The notes under the pieces: model-generated
The model's database searches: none
Seen by the model: only the letters and a program-made list of their open reading frames with translations
Told to the model about the DNA's origin: nothing
Shown here: positions 23,491-35,400 of the stretch, piece by piece
How the letters are laid out: every line of letters begins with the position of its first letter
Position numbering within the stretch: the first letter of the stretch is position 1
DNA from: Asterella californica
Taxonomy: Eukaryota; Streptophyta; Marchantiopsida; Marchantiales; Aytoniaceae
DNA length: 64,000 nt
Direction of reading: 5' to 3'
NCBI GenBank assembly: GCA_036924285.1
Contig: JAYKYS010000007.1
Coordinates: forward strand, 10,850,001 to 10,914,000
Position numbers and translations under genes: made by a program

Positions 23491-24990
23491 CCATGTGGCA
23501 GAATAGACAGCGTAAGAGTAGCAAGGTAGATGGCAAAACAAGAAAGGGAACCGCTTGCATGTGGGGTGGCATCCTTCTGACAGCGCCCATCTCTCCCTAG
23601 TTGTAGTCGAGGATTGGAGGGGAACTTCCTTACGCCTCAAGGCAGATGCATAAGTAGGATGACAGAGTAGGATTTCATGCACATTAAGCACATGAGAGGC
23701 GCACTAAACACATTAGACTCATTGTGAATGCAATGTATACACACTACACCTGATATTAGAGACATCCGAATAGATTGGGATTACACCGGAGGGGTCTGCA
23801 TGCTTGTTGCCAGCAGTGGCTCCAAGATGTAGATGGAGGTAGTGGACAGTTTAGAGCAGAAAACGACATCCTCGTGTAGTCATGTTACTAAGCTGGTGTG
23901 CCGAGGAGTAGGAGCAGGATGTAGAGGGAGTGAGCTTCCCAACACCAATGTGTCTTCTTCTCGGAGAATGGATTTTGGATTTGAGTGCAAAAGCTTTGTC
24001 TGTGTCTTCTGGACAGTGAGTTTCCTCGAATTCACACCCAATTGTGCATGAGAAGCATTCTCTTTGAATGGCGGTGATTGTTAGAAGCTGTGCAGAGTCG
24101 AAGCTTGTTTCATCCAGTGGAGCACTTAGGATCCACGTACGGACGATCCTATGGATAAGTGATCCTAGAAGATGGAGTAGTCGAAGCAACGACAGAAGAA
24201 GAAAGATGCCTTCTTTCCACAACAGAAGACGACATCCTCAAGTAGAAGACTCTGTAACTGTAAGTGAATTTGTTGTCTTCCTCCCCAAATTACTACAAGC
24301 AGGGATGGCTTGTTAGTCAGGATCCGGACTAGAAGTCTGTCGGAGTCTTAATTTCTCATTTTCATCTTGTTTTACTCTCGTTTGGATTTTCCCTTCTTCC
24401 CCATCTTCTCTCATCTTCTCATCTTCTTACATTCTTCTAGTGAGCTTCCGAGACTTCTATTGAGCTTCAGTGAAGGTGAATGTCGTTGTAGTGCTGCAGG
24501 AAGACCGTTTCCATAGGCAGAAGCTTGGGAAGGCTACAGGGGGCATACACCTTGTGATTGATCTAACTCGTTGGGACTTTGAAGAGCAATGTCCGACAGA
24601 CGTTGCTAGTTCGACTTCTACGAAGCAGGAGCAGTCTTCTGGAAGTGTGAGAAGCCGAGTTGAACCCCCAGTAGCTGAGAATTGCTTCGGGAAGACTGTG
24701 CTGAGAAGACTGGAAGAAGTGACATGGAAGCAGGATGCGTCTTCTCGAGCTTCTCTATAGATAAGTGTGTGATATTTTAGGTGGTAGTTGTTTGTTTAGG
24801 TCCAGAGCACCTTCTGAAGGGTCTGGAAGCCATGTGGTTTTGTGAGAAGACGGGATTTCTAAGTAAAACCCGTGTGTTTGTGTGTTTGAACAGATCTTAG
24901 AACTTAGAGCAGCGATACCTGTGCAAATCCTCTGTGGGAACGATATCTTGTATACTAAATGGGCAAAAGGAGAAATCCTGCGTCACTACA

Positions 24991-25212
24991 TCCATCAAAC
25001 TGATCAATCCTGCTGACCACCGCTTGTAGTGCCTTTGTTGCCAAAGCTTCCTTCTGCTCATCAAATTGTTGCTGCCGTAAGAACATAGTGAAAGCTTGGA
25101 ACATCGATGCAGTCGTCGGATCCAACTGCACCTTCGGCAACCCACCTAAACCACTAGCTCCATCTCCATCACTTTTCTCATCTCCACTCATGACTGCCAA
25201 TCTCTTCTTCAA
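24991..25212 (-). pseudogene. Gypsy gag, N-terminal portion
   Basis: From a Met at 25212 (a second Met lies seven codons on) the frame reads an acidic, Gly-rich start and then an AFTMFLRQQQFDEQKEALA block and ATKALQAVVSRIDQFDG, where the nested element cuts in. The same blocks occur in the gag fragment at 44938-45283, which identifies both as the same Gypsy clade. The 5' LTR lies about 40 bases upstream on the minus strand. Confidence 0.75.
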
Positions 25213-25247
25213 AGTTCACACATAGAAGAAATCTCCACCCTAGACCT

Positions 25248-28119
25248 TCACGTCGAGTTCACCACCGTACCGCGTCGGATATTGCGTGAAGAATGTCCAG
25301 GAAAACGAGAGGTTCCTGGCTGTGGAGATGTTGTAAGCTGAACAAAGACAAGACAAAGAAAAACAACCAAAGAAAACGAATGCTGCAATATATACCAACT
25401 CCAAATGTATGTACACTGCCGATTCTTTCTTCCTAAGAACACAAAACTGAGGAACAGACCAGAGCGGTCTGTAATATGCTTCAAAGCCTCTAAAACGAAT
25501 CCTTGAATCTCAATCCTGACCCAAAACCACCGAAACATAGCTCAAAGCAAGAGAAACTTCTCTTTGCTAACAAACATAGCTGTTCCAGTATCACATGATT
25601 GAAACCCAAGTCCAAACCACATCCATGTACAAGCTCTTAGCCAAAGCTGGCTACCACAAGCTGTATATAACTAACAAGAACTCTAACGAACTCAAAAGAG
25701 CAAAATCCGTAGCGAATAAATTGAAAAAGACCTATCTGATAACTTTCTCCTTTCGTCGAACGGACTTCAGATGTCGATAGGGTCTCTTCCGCTGACTTCG
25801 TTAACCCAAGAAACCTTCAGATCCGACTCCCAACAGCCGAGATATCATCGATTTTTTGTCGCAGGTGACCGAACCTTCAAAAATTGCTCCCTGTGGATTA
25901 AAACCGCACACACCGCTGTCGTGTCGTGGACCGGCTCCTATCTGAAATTCAGATTTCGATGCTTGTCGCTCCAAAGACACTCATGAGAAAGACAAGCTAG
26001 GCCCTATCTTACGGATTTTTGACACCATTTCGGATCTTTGCTTTCATCGCATAAGTGGATAGAGCTCCTTCTCAGCATTCCATAGGCACTTTGTCTACTT
26101 CGTTTGGACGCCTAGTGGAGAAGTTACAAGACTCGAAAGATGGAGAAAGCAAGCTAGACCCCAGCTTACGAGCTTTTGGCACAACTTCAGATCTTCACTT
26201 TTATCGCATCAGTGGATAGAGCTCCTTGTTAGCTTTCCATATGCACTTCATCTACTTTGTTTGGACACCTAGTGGAAAAGTTACAAGACTCGAAAGATGG
26301 AGAAAACAAGCTAGGCCCCACCTTACGAGCTTTTGGCACAACTTCGGATCTCACTTTTATCACATAGATGGGTAGAGCTCGTTGACAGCTTTCCATGGGC
26401 ATCTTGTTTACTTCGTTTGGGCATCTAGTGAAGAAGTTATGCGACTCGAAAGAAGGTAAAATCAAGCTAAGCCCTAGTTTACTTGTTGATTGGGTATTTG
26501 AGACTTCAGGCGCTATATCAAAGACGCAAGGGGCCTGCTTCATAATTAAGGAGTGAACTTCATACGTACAGAGACTGTGACAAGGGGGCAGCTTAGGGGC
26601 TAGCTTGTGCCTGCGATCTGTCAACGGACGGTTCGGGAGATTTAGGAGTCCAATGCAAGCGCGCAAGGCGTCGTTGGGTTCAGATCTGTTCAGGCTACGC
26701 ACTGGTTCAAACGGTTTGGGAAGAGATAGATCGAGGGTTGTGTTCTGAGAGAAATTGAGACGCATGAAGTAGATTTGGAGTTTTCAGTTATCTGTGAAGG
26801 AGAGTTGGACCGTTCGGACCGTTCCGGAGTCCAAACTTGTTGTCCTTGGATCCATCAGGATCAGAACAACGAGTTCTTCAGGAAACTGAAGACGATACGA
26901 AGTTTCATCGGACGGTTTGGGAGTCTTGAGTGAAATTGGCTCGCAGGGAAGCGCTTACATCAGATTTTTGTTCGCCTGCGACCTGAGATTGGGTTGTTCT
27001 TCGCGATCGGTGAGCCAAGGTCTTCGTTCTTGGTGCCTACGTTTTCGTTTAGATCGTAGGCGATGAAAAACCTGACGCAAGCGTTTCCCTGCGGGCCAAT
27101 TTCACTCAGAACTCCTAAACCGCCCGATGAAACTTGGTATCGTCTTCAATTTCCTGTAGAACTCGGTGTTCTGATCCTGATGGATCCAAGGACAGCAAGT
27201 TTAGACTTCGGAACGGACCGAATGGTCCAACTCTCCTTCGCAGGTAACTGAAATCTCTCAATCTTCTTCCTGCGTCTCAATTTCTCTCAGTACACATCCC
27301 CTGATCCGTCTCTTCCCAAACCGTCTTAACCTGTGCGTAGCCTGCACAGATCTGAACCCAATGACACCTTGCACGCGTGTATTGGACTTCCCAAATCTCC
27401 AAACCGTCCACCGACAAGTCGTAGATGCAAGCTAGCCCCTAAGCTGCCTCCTTGTATCAGTCTCTATACGTACGAAGTTCTCTTTGATAATGAGGAAGCT
27501 GGCCCCTTGCATCTTTAATATAACGCATGGGGCTGCAAATACCCAATCAACAAGTAAACTAAGGCCTAGCTTGATTTTCTCTTCTTTCGAGTCGCATAAC
27601 TTCTCCAGTAGGTGTCCAAATGAAGTAGACAAGATGCCCATGGAAAGTTGACAACGAGCTCTATCCATCTATGTGATGAAAGTGAAGATCCGAAGTTGTA
27701 CCAAAAGTCCATAAGCTAGAGCCTAGCTTGTTTTCTCCATCTTTCGAGTCTTGTAACTTCTCCACTAGGCGTCCAAACGAAGTAGACAAAGTGCATATGA
27801 AGAGTTGACAACGAGCTCTATCCATTGATGTGATAAAAGCGAAGATCCGAAGTTGTGTCAAAAGCCCGTAAGCTGGGCTTAGCTTGTTTTCTCCATCTTT
27901 CGAGTCATGTAACTTCTCCACTAGGCGTCCAAACGAAGTAGACAAAGTGCCTATGAAAAGCTGACAACGAGCTCTGCCCATCTATGCGATGAAAATGGAG
28001 ATCCGAAATGATGCCAAAAGTCCGTAAGCTATGGCATAGCTTGTCTTTCTCATGAGTGTCTTTGGAGCGACAAGCATCGAAGTCTGAATTTCATATAGGA
28101 GCCGGTCCATGACACGACA
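25248..28119 (-). repeat. Gypsy 5' LTR, enlarged by an inverted duplication
   Basis: The outer end (minus strand TGTCGTGTCATGG at 28119) matches the start of the 3' LTR, and the inner end near 25262 matches its end. In between, sequence equivalent to 12430-13474 is present twice, once direct (about 27040-28119) and once inverted (25918-27040), while sequence equivalent to about 12176-12427 is mostly missing. The switch occurs at CACACCGCT, near 25917. Confidence 0.75.
25918..28119. repeat. Large palindrome (inverted repeat, arms about 1.1 kb)
   Basis: The left arm begins GTCGTGTCGTGGACCGGCTC at about 25918 and the right arm ends in its imperfect complement at 28119. Arms can be followed by eye through the 157 bp tandem units, the GGGGCCTGCTT/AAGCTGGCCCC region and the block around 26900/27110. 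The centre is near 27050 with almost no spacer. Small indels and point differences show the arms have diverged. Confidence 0.75.
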
Positions 28120-28123
28120 GCGG

Positions 28124-28513
28124 TATGGAAAAGGACTTGTCAATCAGTACATAATCAAGACCATCGAGCAAGAACTCAAGCGGAACACGTACAAAATGGA
28201 AATCTAGATATATGTAAGATTTGTTCATATAAAGCTGAAGATCGGAGAATGACAACAACGTACCAGAATACATAGGATAAGGAGGTAAAGTAACCGGTCT
28301 TCAAAACCAATCTACAGTACACGCTGAAGATACATCAGAACGGTGACAGCAAACATCCTGAAAGGAGTCAAATGATAAATCGATACCGCCAACAGCCTGA
28401 GGTGGATGGGTAGCGGGAACAGAGACAAGAAGGTCATCATCGGCGAGAATTTCATCATCCGCAGAAGAAACTAAGTCACTGTCTTGAGATTTCGGAGAAG
28501 CTTGTTGGGACAT
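28124..28513 (-). pseudogene. HUH-endonuclease (Replitron-like Rep) pseudogene, N-terminal part
   Basis: From an ATG at 28513-28511 the frame encodes an acidic Ser/Asp-rich leader (SADDEILADDDLL), then hydrophobic/aromatic blocks including a YIYLDFHFVRVPLEF segment. It ends at an ATA codon (28126-28124), where the Gypsy LTR begins. One TGA at 28301-28303 interrupts it. Joined at that ATA, the frame continues without shift at 11541 on the far side of the Gypsy element, for about 500 codons in all. The N-terminal region itself matches no domain I recognise; the identification rests on the HUH motifs in the C-terminal part. Confidence 0.55.
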
Positions 28514-29260
28514 GACTGAAACGAGTAATGCAAGCGAAAGAAAAGAAACTTCCCTGTGGTGAATCGGCGCAATTTGCTCGTGGAGAACGAGCGCTTCCGC
28601 GTCGCACACCTCTATGCATGCATTGACAGACCTCCATGGCGTGAGTCCAGATAGCCTACGGCCTTGTCGCGGAGTGTCAGTATCGCTCGTCTCATCCCGA
28701 CCGTCCGCATGAACGAACAATACACACTCGCTATCGCCTCAGAACAATACGCAGTGAAGCAAGAAACAACGAAGCGAGATGAAACATGAAAAGAAACCAA
28801 AGGAGATGAAAGATGAAACGAAAAGAAGCAGATCAAACATGAAAGCAAGCGAGCGACATCGCGGCGAAGTGATGACGGAAGCGAGTGCTTCAGACTGCGA
28901 CCAACGAAGCACGAACGAAAGCAAACGATTGTCAGTGTGGAAGCGAGCGATAACGAACGTCATGCAGGCGACGGTCCAATCGTGAAAAAGAGAAGCCTCA
29001 TCGTTAAACACCGCGAAGAATAAACTCCATGACAGTGGTAGCAAAGGCGATCCAGGACGTGAACAATAAACTCCACGACAACAGCGGCAAGTTCGCGAGC
29101 GACAACGACGAATTAAATTGAACAATAAACTCGCACGGTGGTAATGGCCGAATTCTGAAAACAACACGGTGTTACCGCTAAATCTGCGGTAACCAATGTC
29201 TGTCGAGGATTTGTCCTCGGTTTCCTGGCCCCCATGTCGTCTGTACAAGGCCGTGGGGCA
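28514..29260. other. Upstream flank of the HUH-endonuclease pseudogene
   Basis: A purine-biased (GAAGCGAG, GAAAC) stretch on the plus strand at 28740-29000 opens long but low-complexity frames on the minus strand. Three degenerate copies of GAACAATAAACTC occur at about 29016, 29063 and 29120. No domain was recognised. It may be the end region of the HUH element. Confidence 0.35.
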
Positions 29261-30128
29261 GGATATTCATTAGAGTTTTTCGACAATTGGCCGATCTCAT
29301 GATCAGTCATCTTGGTTTTTGACAGCAATCCTTGCCGCATGTATGGAATAGTTAAAAACAAAAGTCAGAGAATAAAACTCTAGATACATGTGATAAATTT
29401 CTGTAATTCTTTCATCTGAATTTTGGTTAGACAATAATGTAAAATCCAATTGCGTTATCATAATCTAGGGATACATAATAATAATCACCTAAACCTTGTT
29501 AGTTGTTCTTTCACTAACAAAATTACAAATATTTTCATATATTGTTGGTCTTTCCCAGTCCAATGATAGTCTGGGTACTTTTCAGGACTCCGGAATTCTA
29601 AACAGTTTTATAAAAAATTAAAAACCTAGAAGGATAGATTTGTTCTTGTAAAACCGTGCACACAAGAAAATTTCCCATTTGTTTCGTGATTGATCCTAGA
29701 CTCTAGTGACTCTCATACACTTCATAATAGTTTGTCCGTTATGCAGCATGCATATAAAGTGTCGACTGCATATAGTTATTTATCACACTAATAAATATAA
29801 GAAATTGTAGGTTACACGTGCTCGACCTGAAAAAACATTATCTTTCGTATTCAATACAACATAATAAAATAAATTAATCAATAAATTATTTTAACATTTT
29901 GTTGAATTAAATAGAATATAAATCATCATCTATCATATTGAATAAAATATATAACGTTTGCGCGTGAGCGCTCTCGCTCCTCTTCCGTATGTATACAAAT
30001 TATGAATATTGTTTATATGTTCCTTTTATAGTCTATGAAGTATTATTTAGAGTAGGGTGGCATCAGTGACGACGCTGAATTCACCTGAGTTTCGTGTTTG
30101 TATTCTTCTGTCTGGAACTCGTTTGGGA

Positions 30129-30232
30129 TGCATATATCTTCACCTCTTCCAAGTTCGGAAGAGGGGAAATATGCATGCAGTTTAATTTACTACATAACCC
30201 TTCGGTTGGGAAGGGTTAGACAGTAAATTAAA
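30129..30232. repeat. Paired palindromic module (best copy)
   Basis: The first hairpin (30129-30176) has arms starting ATGCATATAT and containing CTCTTCC/GGAAGAG around an AAGTTC loop. It is followed directly by a second hairpin (30181-30232) with arms TTTAATTTACT and AACCCTTC pairing with GAAGGGTT and AGTAAATTAAA. The sequence after it (TCTCC, then TATACCC and GGAGC near 30277-30292) resembles that after the copy at 40820-40869. Confidence 0.75.
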
Positions 30233-31339
30233 TCTCCAGTTGTTTTCTGATTTTCTGCTTCCAGCTTCTCGTATTTATACCCACAGGAGCACGGCTGTCT
30301 TTCCTTGTCTTATAGGTTATAGAACGATATTCTTTTGCATCTCCAGGTTTACATAATATTTAATGTTAGAGCTATTTTAATTTAATTGTAATATAATATA
30401 ATATATATATGTATTTGATAACAACAAGCGAGCAACAGTTCTCCAGAAATTCATATTGCATGCATATTTGGATAAACCTAAATAGTTAATCGCGAATTTT
30501 TTTTGAAAACCCTTTCTGCATCTCCAGCTGTACATACATAAGCTTTTTTTTGTACGTTTCTATATTATTTTAAAGTGTATCTCAAAGAATGATCTCTAGT
30601 CTAGATATTATCCCAAAATTCCTTTAATAACGAGAAATCCGCAACGAAAACGTCTTTAGACTCGATTATGAGACTCTAGAATGAATATAAAAATGTGCAT
30701 TTTAATTAATTCACCTGAGTCTAGTCCATGTATTAGAGTGTCCAAATATTTTACTGTGAACGAATCAGATTCCATCTTGGAATGTTTTAGGTACAGTTTA
30801 ATATTGTAGAAACTCTTCTAGATCCTCCGAGAAATAATGGTATATTCATTATACTATAATTGTGTTTAATAATGTTCTCGTGAATTCTCTTGATAAAGAT
30901 GAGTATTTTGATCCAATGAGTTCTCTTGAGAAACGAGAGAATTCATTGACCCTTCTCAAACTCTTGACGTCTATCCTGTTAACCAGCACAGTTCTCACTG
31001 TGATAACTTAACTTAAATGTTTATAAAAATACAATTCTTTTGATGTGAAATATGGCATGTGTGACAAAGAGCCAGTCTGTCCACGTGATAAGGGGCCAGA
31101 ATTAGGACATACCTACATACCAGAAATATCTAACAATACTTGTCTACAGAAAATTTCATTCACGTTGAGTAAAATAAACTTGCAAAATTAATTTACAATA
31201 AGAGGTCTTGAAGCCAAAATGAGAATGCCGATCTTTTTCCTCAGGAAGACGACACACGCTTTTTTCTCCGATATTACAACTTGTCTTTTTCTCTGTTCTG
31301 CAGGACGTTCACTTTCATGCATATTCACCTCCTCAGATA

Positions 31340-31410
31340 TTAAACCCTTGTAAACATATAAAGGTTTAATTTATCAACTACTCTTTTGTTGAAAAGAGTT
31401 AGATAATAAA
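31340..31410. repeat. Palindromic module copy
   Basis: Two adjacent hairpins: TTAAACC...GGTTTAA at 31340-31369, and TTTATCAACTACTCTTTT pairing with AAAAGAGTTAGATAATAAA at 31369-31410. Upstream, ATGCATATTCACCTCC matches the first half of the family. Confidence 0.65.
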
Positions 31411-31635
31411 TGAAAATCTCCAAATAAAGGTGACAGATTTGCTAACAGCCTCTCGGAATGTACATCCAGAAGCGTGTCTCCTAGTTATATGAAACATGTA
31501 TAAGTTAGATGTTTTTATTTTTCCAATACGACTATCACTATATTTTATGTGAGTTTAAGTATAGAGTTTTCATATAACACTTATGTATTTTTATATAACA
31601 AAAAAAAAGCAAAAGTTTTACAAAAGTTCATGTTA

Positions 31636-31677
31636 TATGCATATGCATATTCATCTCTTCCAAAGTTCAGAAGAGAT
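31636..31677. repeat. Palindromic module copy (half)
   Basis: ATATGCATATTCATCTCTTCC, a short loop and AGAAGAGAT. The outer right arm is lost. Confidence 0.6.
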
Positions 31678-32171
31678 TTGGACCCCTCCCCTTGTGGGTT
31701 AAGTCTTGCTCCTCATGCAATTATTGGTCCAACTAACATATAATAATTTAAAAAATTAATTATTTTACTAACTTAGAATAAAATTAACATCTAACACCTA
31801 CATCTTTCCTGATACCATTAAAGGAGAAAAATTCCCCAGAAGTTAATCGAGCATGCATATTTGACGGCTAACTCTCTCGACCTAGGGGTATCGCAAAAGT
31901 GAATTAATCGGTTTTGCCTGTGGGCTAGTTTACAGCTGGCTCGGATGTGGCCGCAGTTGTGTTTGGTGATCGGGTTGTACAGTACTACTTGAGACCGCGG
32001 TGCTGGCCTGCCTCTAAACTGGTGGCATGATTCAACGTAGTGCTGAAGTATGTTGCATGGATGTTACTGTGTCTCCGGAGATGGATTGTGCTGGTAGATG
32101 TAACCTGCCCTGCAAGGCCGGGCAGCCCTTTGGAAGAGGAGGAAATTCACGTTCCTTAGACGATTTGAAAG

Positions 32172-32179
32172 TTTGGCGC
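32172..32179 (+). promoter_or_regulatory. Candidate E2F site upstream of MSH7
   Basis: TTTGGCGC matches the E2F consensus (TTTSGCGC) about 265 bases before the MSH7 start codon. A related TTTGGCGT lies at about 32377. E2F control would fit an S-phase DNA-repair gene; this is a motif match only. Confidence 0.4.
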
Positions 32180-32441
32180 GAGCGAGCACTCGCAGATGGA
32201 GGGAGTTGTAAGTGACCCACTTGTAACACACAGGTTAAGTATACACAGGTTAAGTATGTACGCCTGCGGTCCTATTCTCAAGCTGCTCTCTCAGCTGCTG
32301 TTGTGTGCTGACAGGAGAATTTAATCTCCAAAGAGAGATCTTGTTGAACGAGAACGAGATTTGGCTCCTGAAGTAAGTTTGGCGTCAGGAAACTTTTACT
32401 TTTCCCAGCAATTCGAGTGGCGGAAGTGCGTGCCTGGAAGG

Positions 32442-35400
32442 ATGGTGCAGCAAAAATCACTGTTTTCATTCTATTCTACTGGAGGTGGTGCAGCAAAGCT
32501 GAAAGCAAATTCTCAGCAGTCTGATACTTCAAAGGGGAATCATGCACAAGCGAGGGGCAATGCAGGGAGTTATCATCACGAGCCCAAAAATATACCTTCG
32601 GACAGTACCCCGAAGAAGCAGACACAGTCACAACAGGATATCTTACAAAGTATCGAGCAAAGACTTATGTACAGAGAGAAAGGCGCGAAGGCGGATTGTG
32701 TTGAGAAGAGCGAGTCTAGACAAGTTAGCCCTTCTCTTATAGGGAACAAGCGAATCCGGGAGACTGAGGAGAAATTGGCATGTCCAGTACCCTTGATGGC
32801 TCAAACTCCAGATATGCAGAAGAGAAGAAAGCTTCTGGAAGCAATTGGGGCCGATGATGGTATTGAGGCGACAGGAGCCTGGGCGGAAGCAAGAGCTAGG
32901 TTTGAATGGATGACGCCTTCGAAGATTAGAGACGCCGAAAGGAGGAAGCCGTGTCATCCTTCTTACGATGAAAGAACTCTTCACATTCCAAGTGATGTAT
33001 TCCAGAAGTTTTCGGCCTCCCAAAAGCAGTATTGGACTACCAAGTGCAAGTACATCGACACCGTGCTTTTCTTCAAAGTGGTAATGTCTTCGCGTTTCGC
33101 AGTTCGCTGTTTATTGAACTTGTCATTTAGCATCGGTGCTACTTATTGAATGAGGCCTTGGTTTTACTTCAGGAAGGTGAGAGTTCTGCGTTTTCTTTAC
33201 ATTCCTTGTTGCTTAATGGTTGATGCAGGGTAAGTTTTACGAGCTGTATGAGCTTGATGCCGAAATAGGACACAAGGAGCTCGATTGGAAGTTGACAGTC
33301 AGTGGTGTCGGGAAATGCAGACAAGTATGTTCCGGTCTTCCATATCACCATGATACAGATTCGTTCACGTCACATTTTTGTTGCATATGTCTGACAGCAT
33401 CACTATTGAACTCGGTGTTACCTTTTCTAGCTACAGTACAGTACTCTACCCGCATATTTTCAAACAGAAAATAGTACAGTACAGTTTCCTCATTCTCGGG
33501 CTAATGGAATCGTAATTCGTAACATGGGACTTGAACGACTTCTTGTTCATTTGAATATTTGTGTGCAGGTTGGCTGTCCAGAATCTGGAATTGACGATGC
33601 CATTCACAAGCTTGTCTCTCGAGGGTAGGGCCAAACTGTCACTTCCCTTGTGTTAACATTCCTAAACCTAGGCTTCACAGCGAAGCTTTACGTTCTTTTA
33701 TATACTCCGTATAGACTTCCATTACTGCAGATACAAGGTTGGACGGATGGAGCAGATTGAAACGGCCGAGCAAGCTCGTGCGAAGCGAGGAGAGAAAGCG
33801 GTATGTATTGTCCCAAGCTGTTAAACTTCTGAGGCGAATAGCCCACGCTCAGGAAGTTTCAGTTGATTGGGGGAAGCTTTGCAGACAAGGAAAAGAATGC
33901 TATACTTTGTTCGCCTTGTCAGTGTCTGTAGATTACTACTTCTCATGGATGGATGCCATTCTCCAGATGGTGCAGCGAGAGCTCGTTCAAATACTGACTC
34001 CTTCCACAGTGATGGATGAGAACATCAGGCCCGAGGCTGTCCATCTCCTGGCTCTGAAAGAGGTGAAGTTTCTGCCCAGGCAGGGTCAATAATACATTTA
34101 AGCGATTGCTTGCTACATTTCTGGAATCGACCATGTAATACTGGTTGAGAAAGTTGGATGCCCATGTTTATTATCTTAATTGATACAACTGACGCCATCT
34201 ACGTTTGTAATCAGGAGTTACGAGAAGGTTCAAATTTTTCTCCGGGTAGATTCGACAGTGTGGTGGTTGCCATAGGTTTCGCCTTTGTCGATGCTGCTGC
34301 TGGCCGCTTCTTCGTAGGTTCACTGTCTGATGATAGCTCTCTCATCAACCTGAAGACGTTGCTCACACAGGTCAGACTCCCTCTGCTGTTAACTAGTAGA
34401 ACTTCTATAAAGAGAACTTCGGACCCGTTGAACTGCTAGGTCTTAGATGCTTGGACTCGAAGCCTAAAGATTTTCTGCTGTCCCAGTTTATTTGACGCTC
34501 TTTATATTTTTCCAGGTCGCGCCCCAGGAAGTTCTTTACGAACAAGGAGGTGAAGACAAGCCGAATTTGAAGCTGATTTGTTATAATTCGTTCGTAGCTT
34601 TCTCTCATGACCTCAGTTGCTTGCTTACGCAAGTGTTTTCGTCTGTTTTCGCTTATGATACACAATACTGTCCTAATTGGGTGTTAGCAGGTATATCTAG
34701 AGAATCTCTCAGAGCTCTACGGAGGTCGTCATCACCGGGTAATAAGTTTTGAGTAGTTGTTCGTTTCGCTTCCACAAAATCTCCTGAATTTTCGAATATC
34801 CGGAATAAGAAATCCGCTGTTACTCAACTCTCCCAGTCGCGTGCAGGTTTACTGCCTGTCGTTCTCACACCTCTCCAACCCAGTGTGGAATTTATGGAAG
34901 CTGGTGACGCAATCAGCATGTTCCGGTTGAATCGCTACTTCAAGGATGGCTCCGGTGATGATTGGTATACCAAAGGCAGCGACTCGTGGCCTACAGCTTT
35001 GCAATTGGAAGTTGATAGCCAATTGGCCACAAGTGCCCTTGGAGCACTTGTATCTCACTTGACTCGCATTAAGGTACAATCACTTAAAAATCATGCCAAA
35101 ATCAAGCTTCTCTTGATCTTGATGTCCGAGGGAGTAAACTAAATATTTATTTGACCTGGGAATCTGTTAGCTTAAGGAATGTGGGAGTGGATTAACCGTC
35201 GGACAGTAGTCTGTACCTTCCAGATCCAACTTCTATATGCTTACGACGTGGCTTTTCTACCTCTATAAAGGAGGAGTAAGATGGGTCAGAGGCTAGCTTG
35301 AGAGAGGAGAGACCTTCTCTAGAAGCCAGGATGAAGCTTGGATGAAACTAAGTGGAGGTTCGAACCGACTGATGTTTTAAAGTTAGCGGATATTAGGTTA

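Larger units (their letters stand above)
19204..24990 (+). mobile_element. Unclassified TG...CA element inserted in the Gypsy gag gene
   Basis: The insert begins TGTGGTGTCC and ends CGTCACTACA. It is flanked by CCCAT (19199-19203) and TCCAT (24991-24995), which match at four of five bases, like a 5 bp target duplication. Removing the insert restores the gag frame (QFDG followed by RDVSRYLRHY). The termini show TG...CA as in LTR elements, and the last 100 bases resemble an LTR end, but I could not find two long direct repeats. It may be a non-autonomous or recombined LTR element. The interior is rich in GAAGAC/GTCTTC and carries one long decayed ORF on the plus strand; no reverse transcriptase or transposase was seen. 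Confidence 0.6.
11544..28119 (-). mobile_element. Ty3/Gypsy LTR retrotransposon, nested and decayed
   Basis: Two long LTR-like copies (11544-13474 and 25248-28119) flank a minus-strand gag, DHG-type protease, reverse transcriptase, RNase H and integrase, in the order that defines Gypsy. A polypurine tract with a run of five G lies just inside the 3' LTR (minus strand, 13486-13475). The gag gene is interrupted by another element at 19204-24990. The element sits inside the HUH-endonuclease gene; the two flanks share ATAC, which may be part of the target-site duplication, although a clean 5 bp duplication could not be placed. In a stretch of about 95 aligned bases at the inner LTR end I count five differences, so the insertion is old. 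Many stops and frameshifts make it inactive. Confidence 0.85.
29261..31899. other. AT-rich intergenic region with palindromic modules
   Basis: No coding frame of interest. The recurring features are the hairpin-forming modules listed separately. The phrase TGTACAAGGxCGTGGGGxAGG near 29233 recurs near 41080, so the two AT-rich regions share dispersed repeats. Confidence 0.5.

Noticed and set aside
19204..24990. CACTA transposon, suggested by CACTACA at the right end
   Set aside because: The CACTA word points outward from the insert, the left end does not match it, and the flanking duplication is about 5 bp and not 3 bp.
28739..29248. Minus-strand frame of 169 codons
   Set aside because: It results from a purine-rich, low-complexity plus strand; the translation is biased to Phe, Leu, Ser and Arg with no domain.
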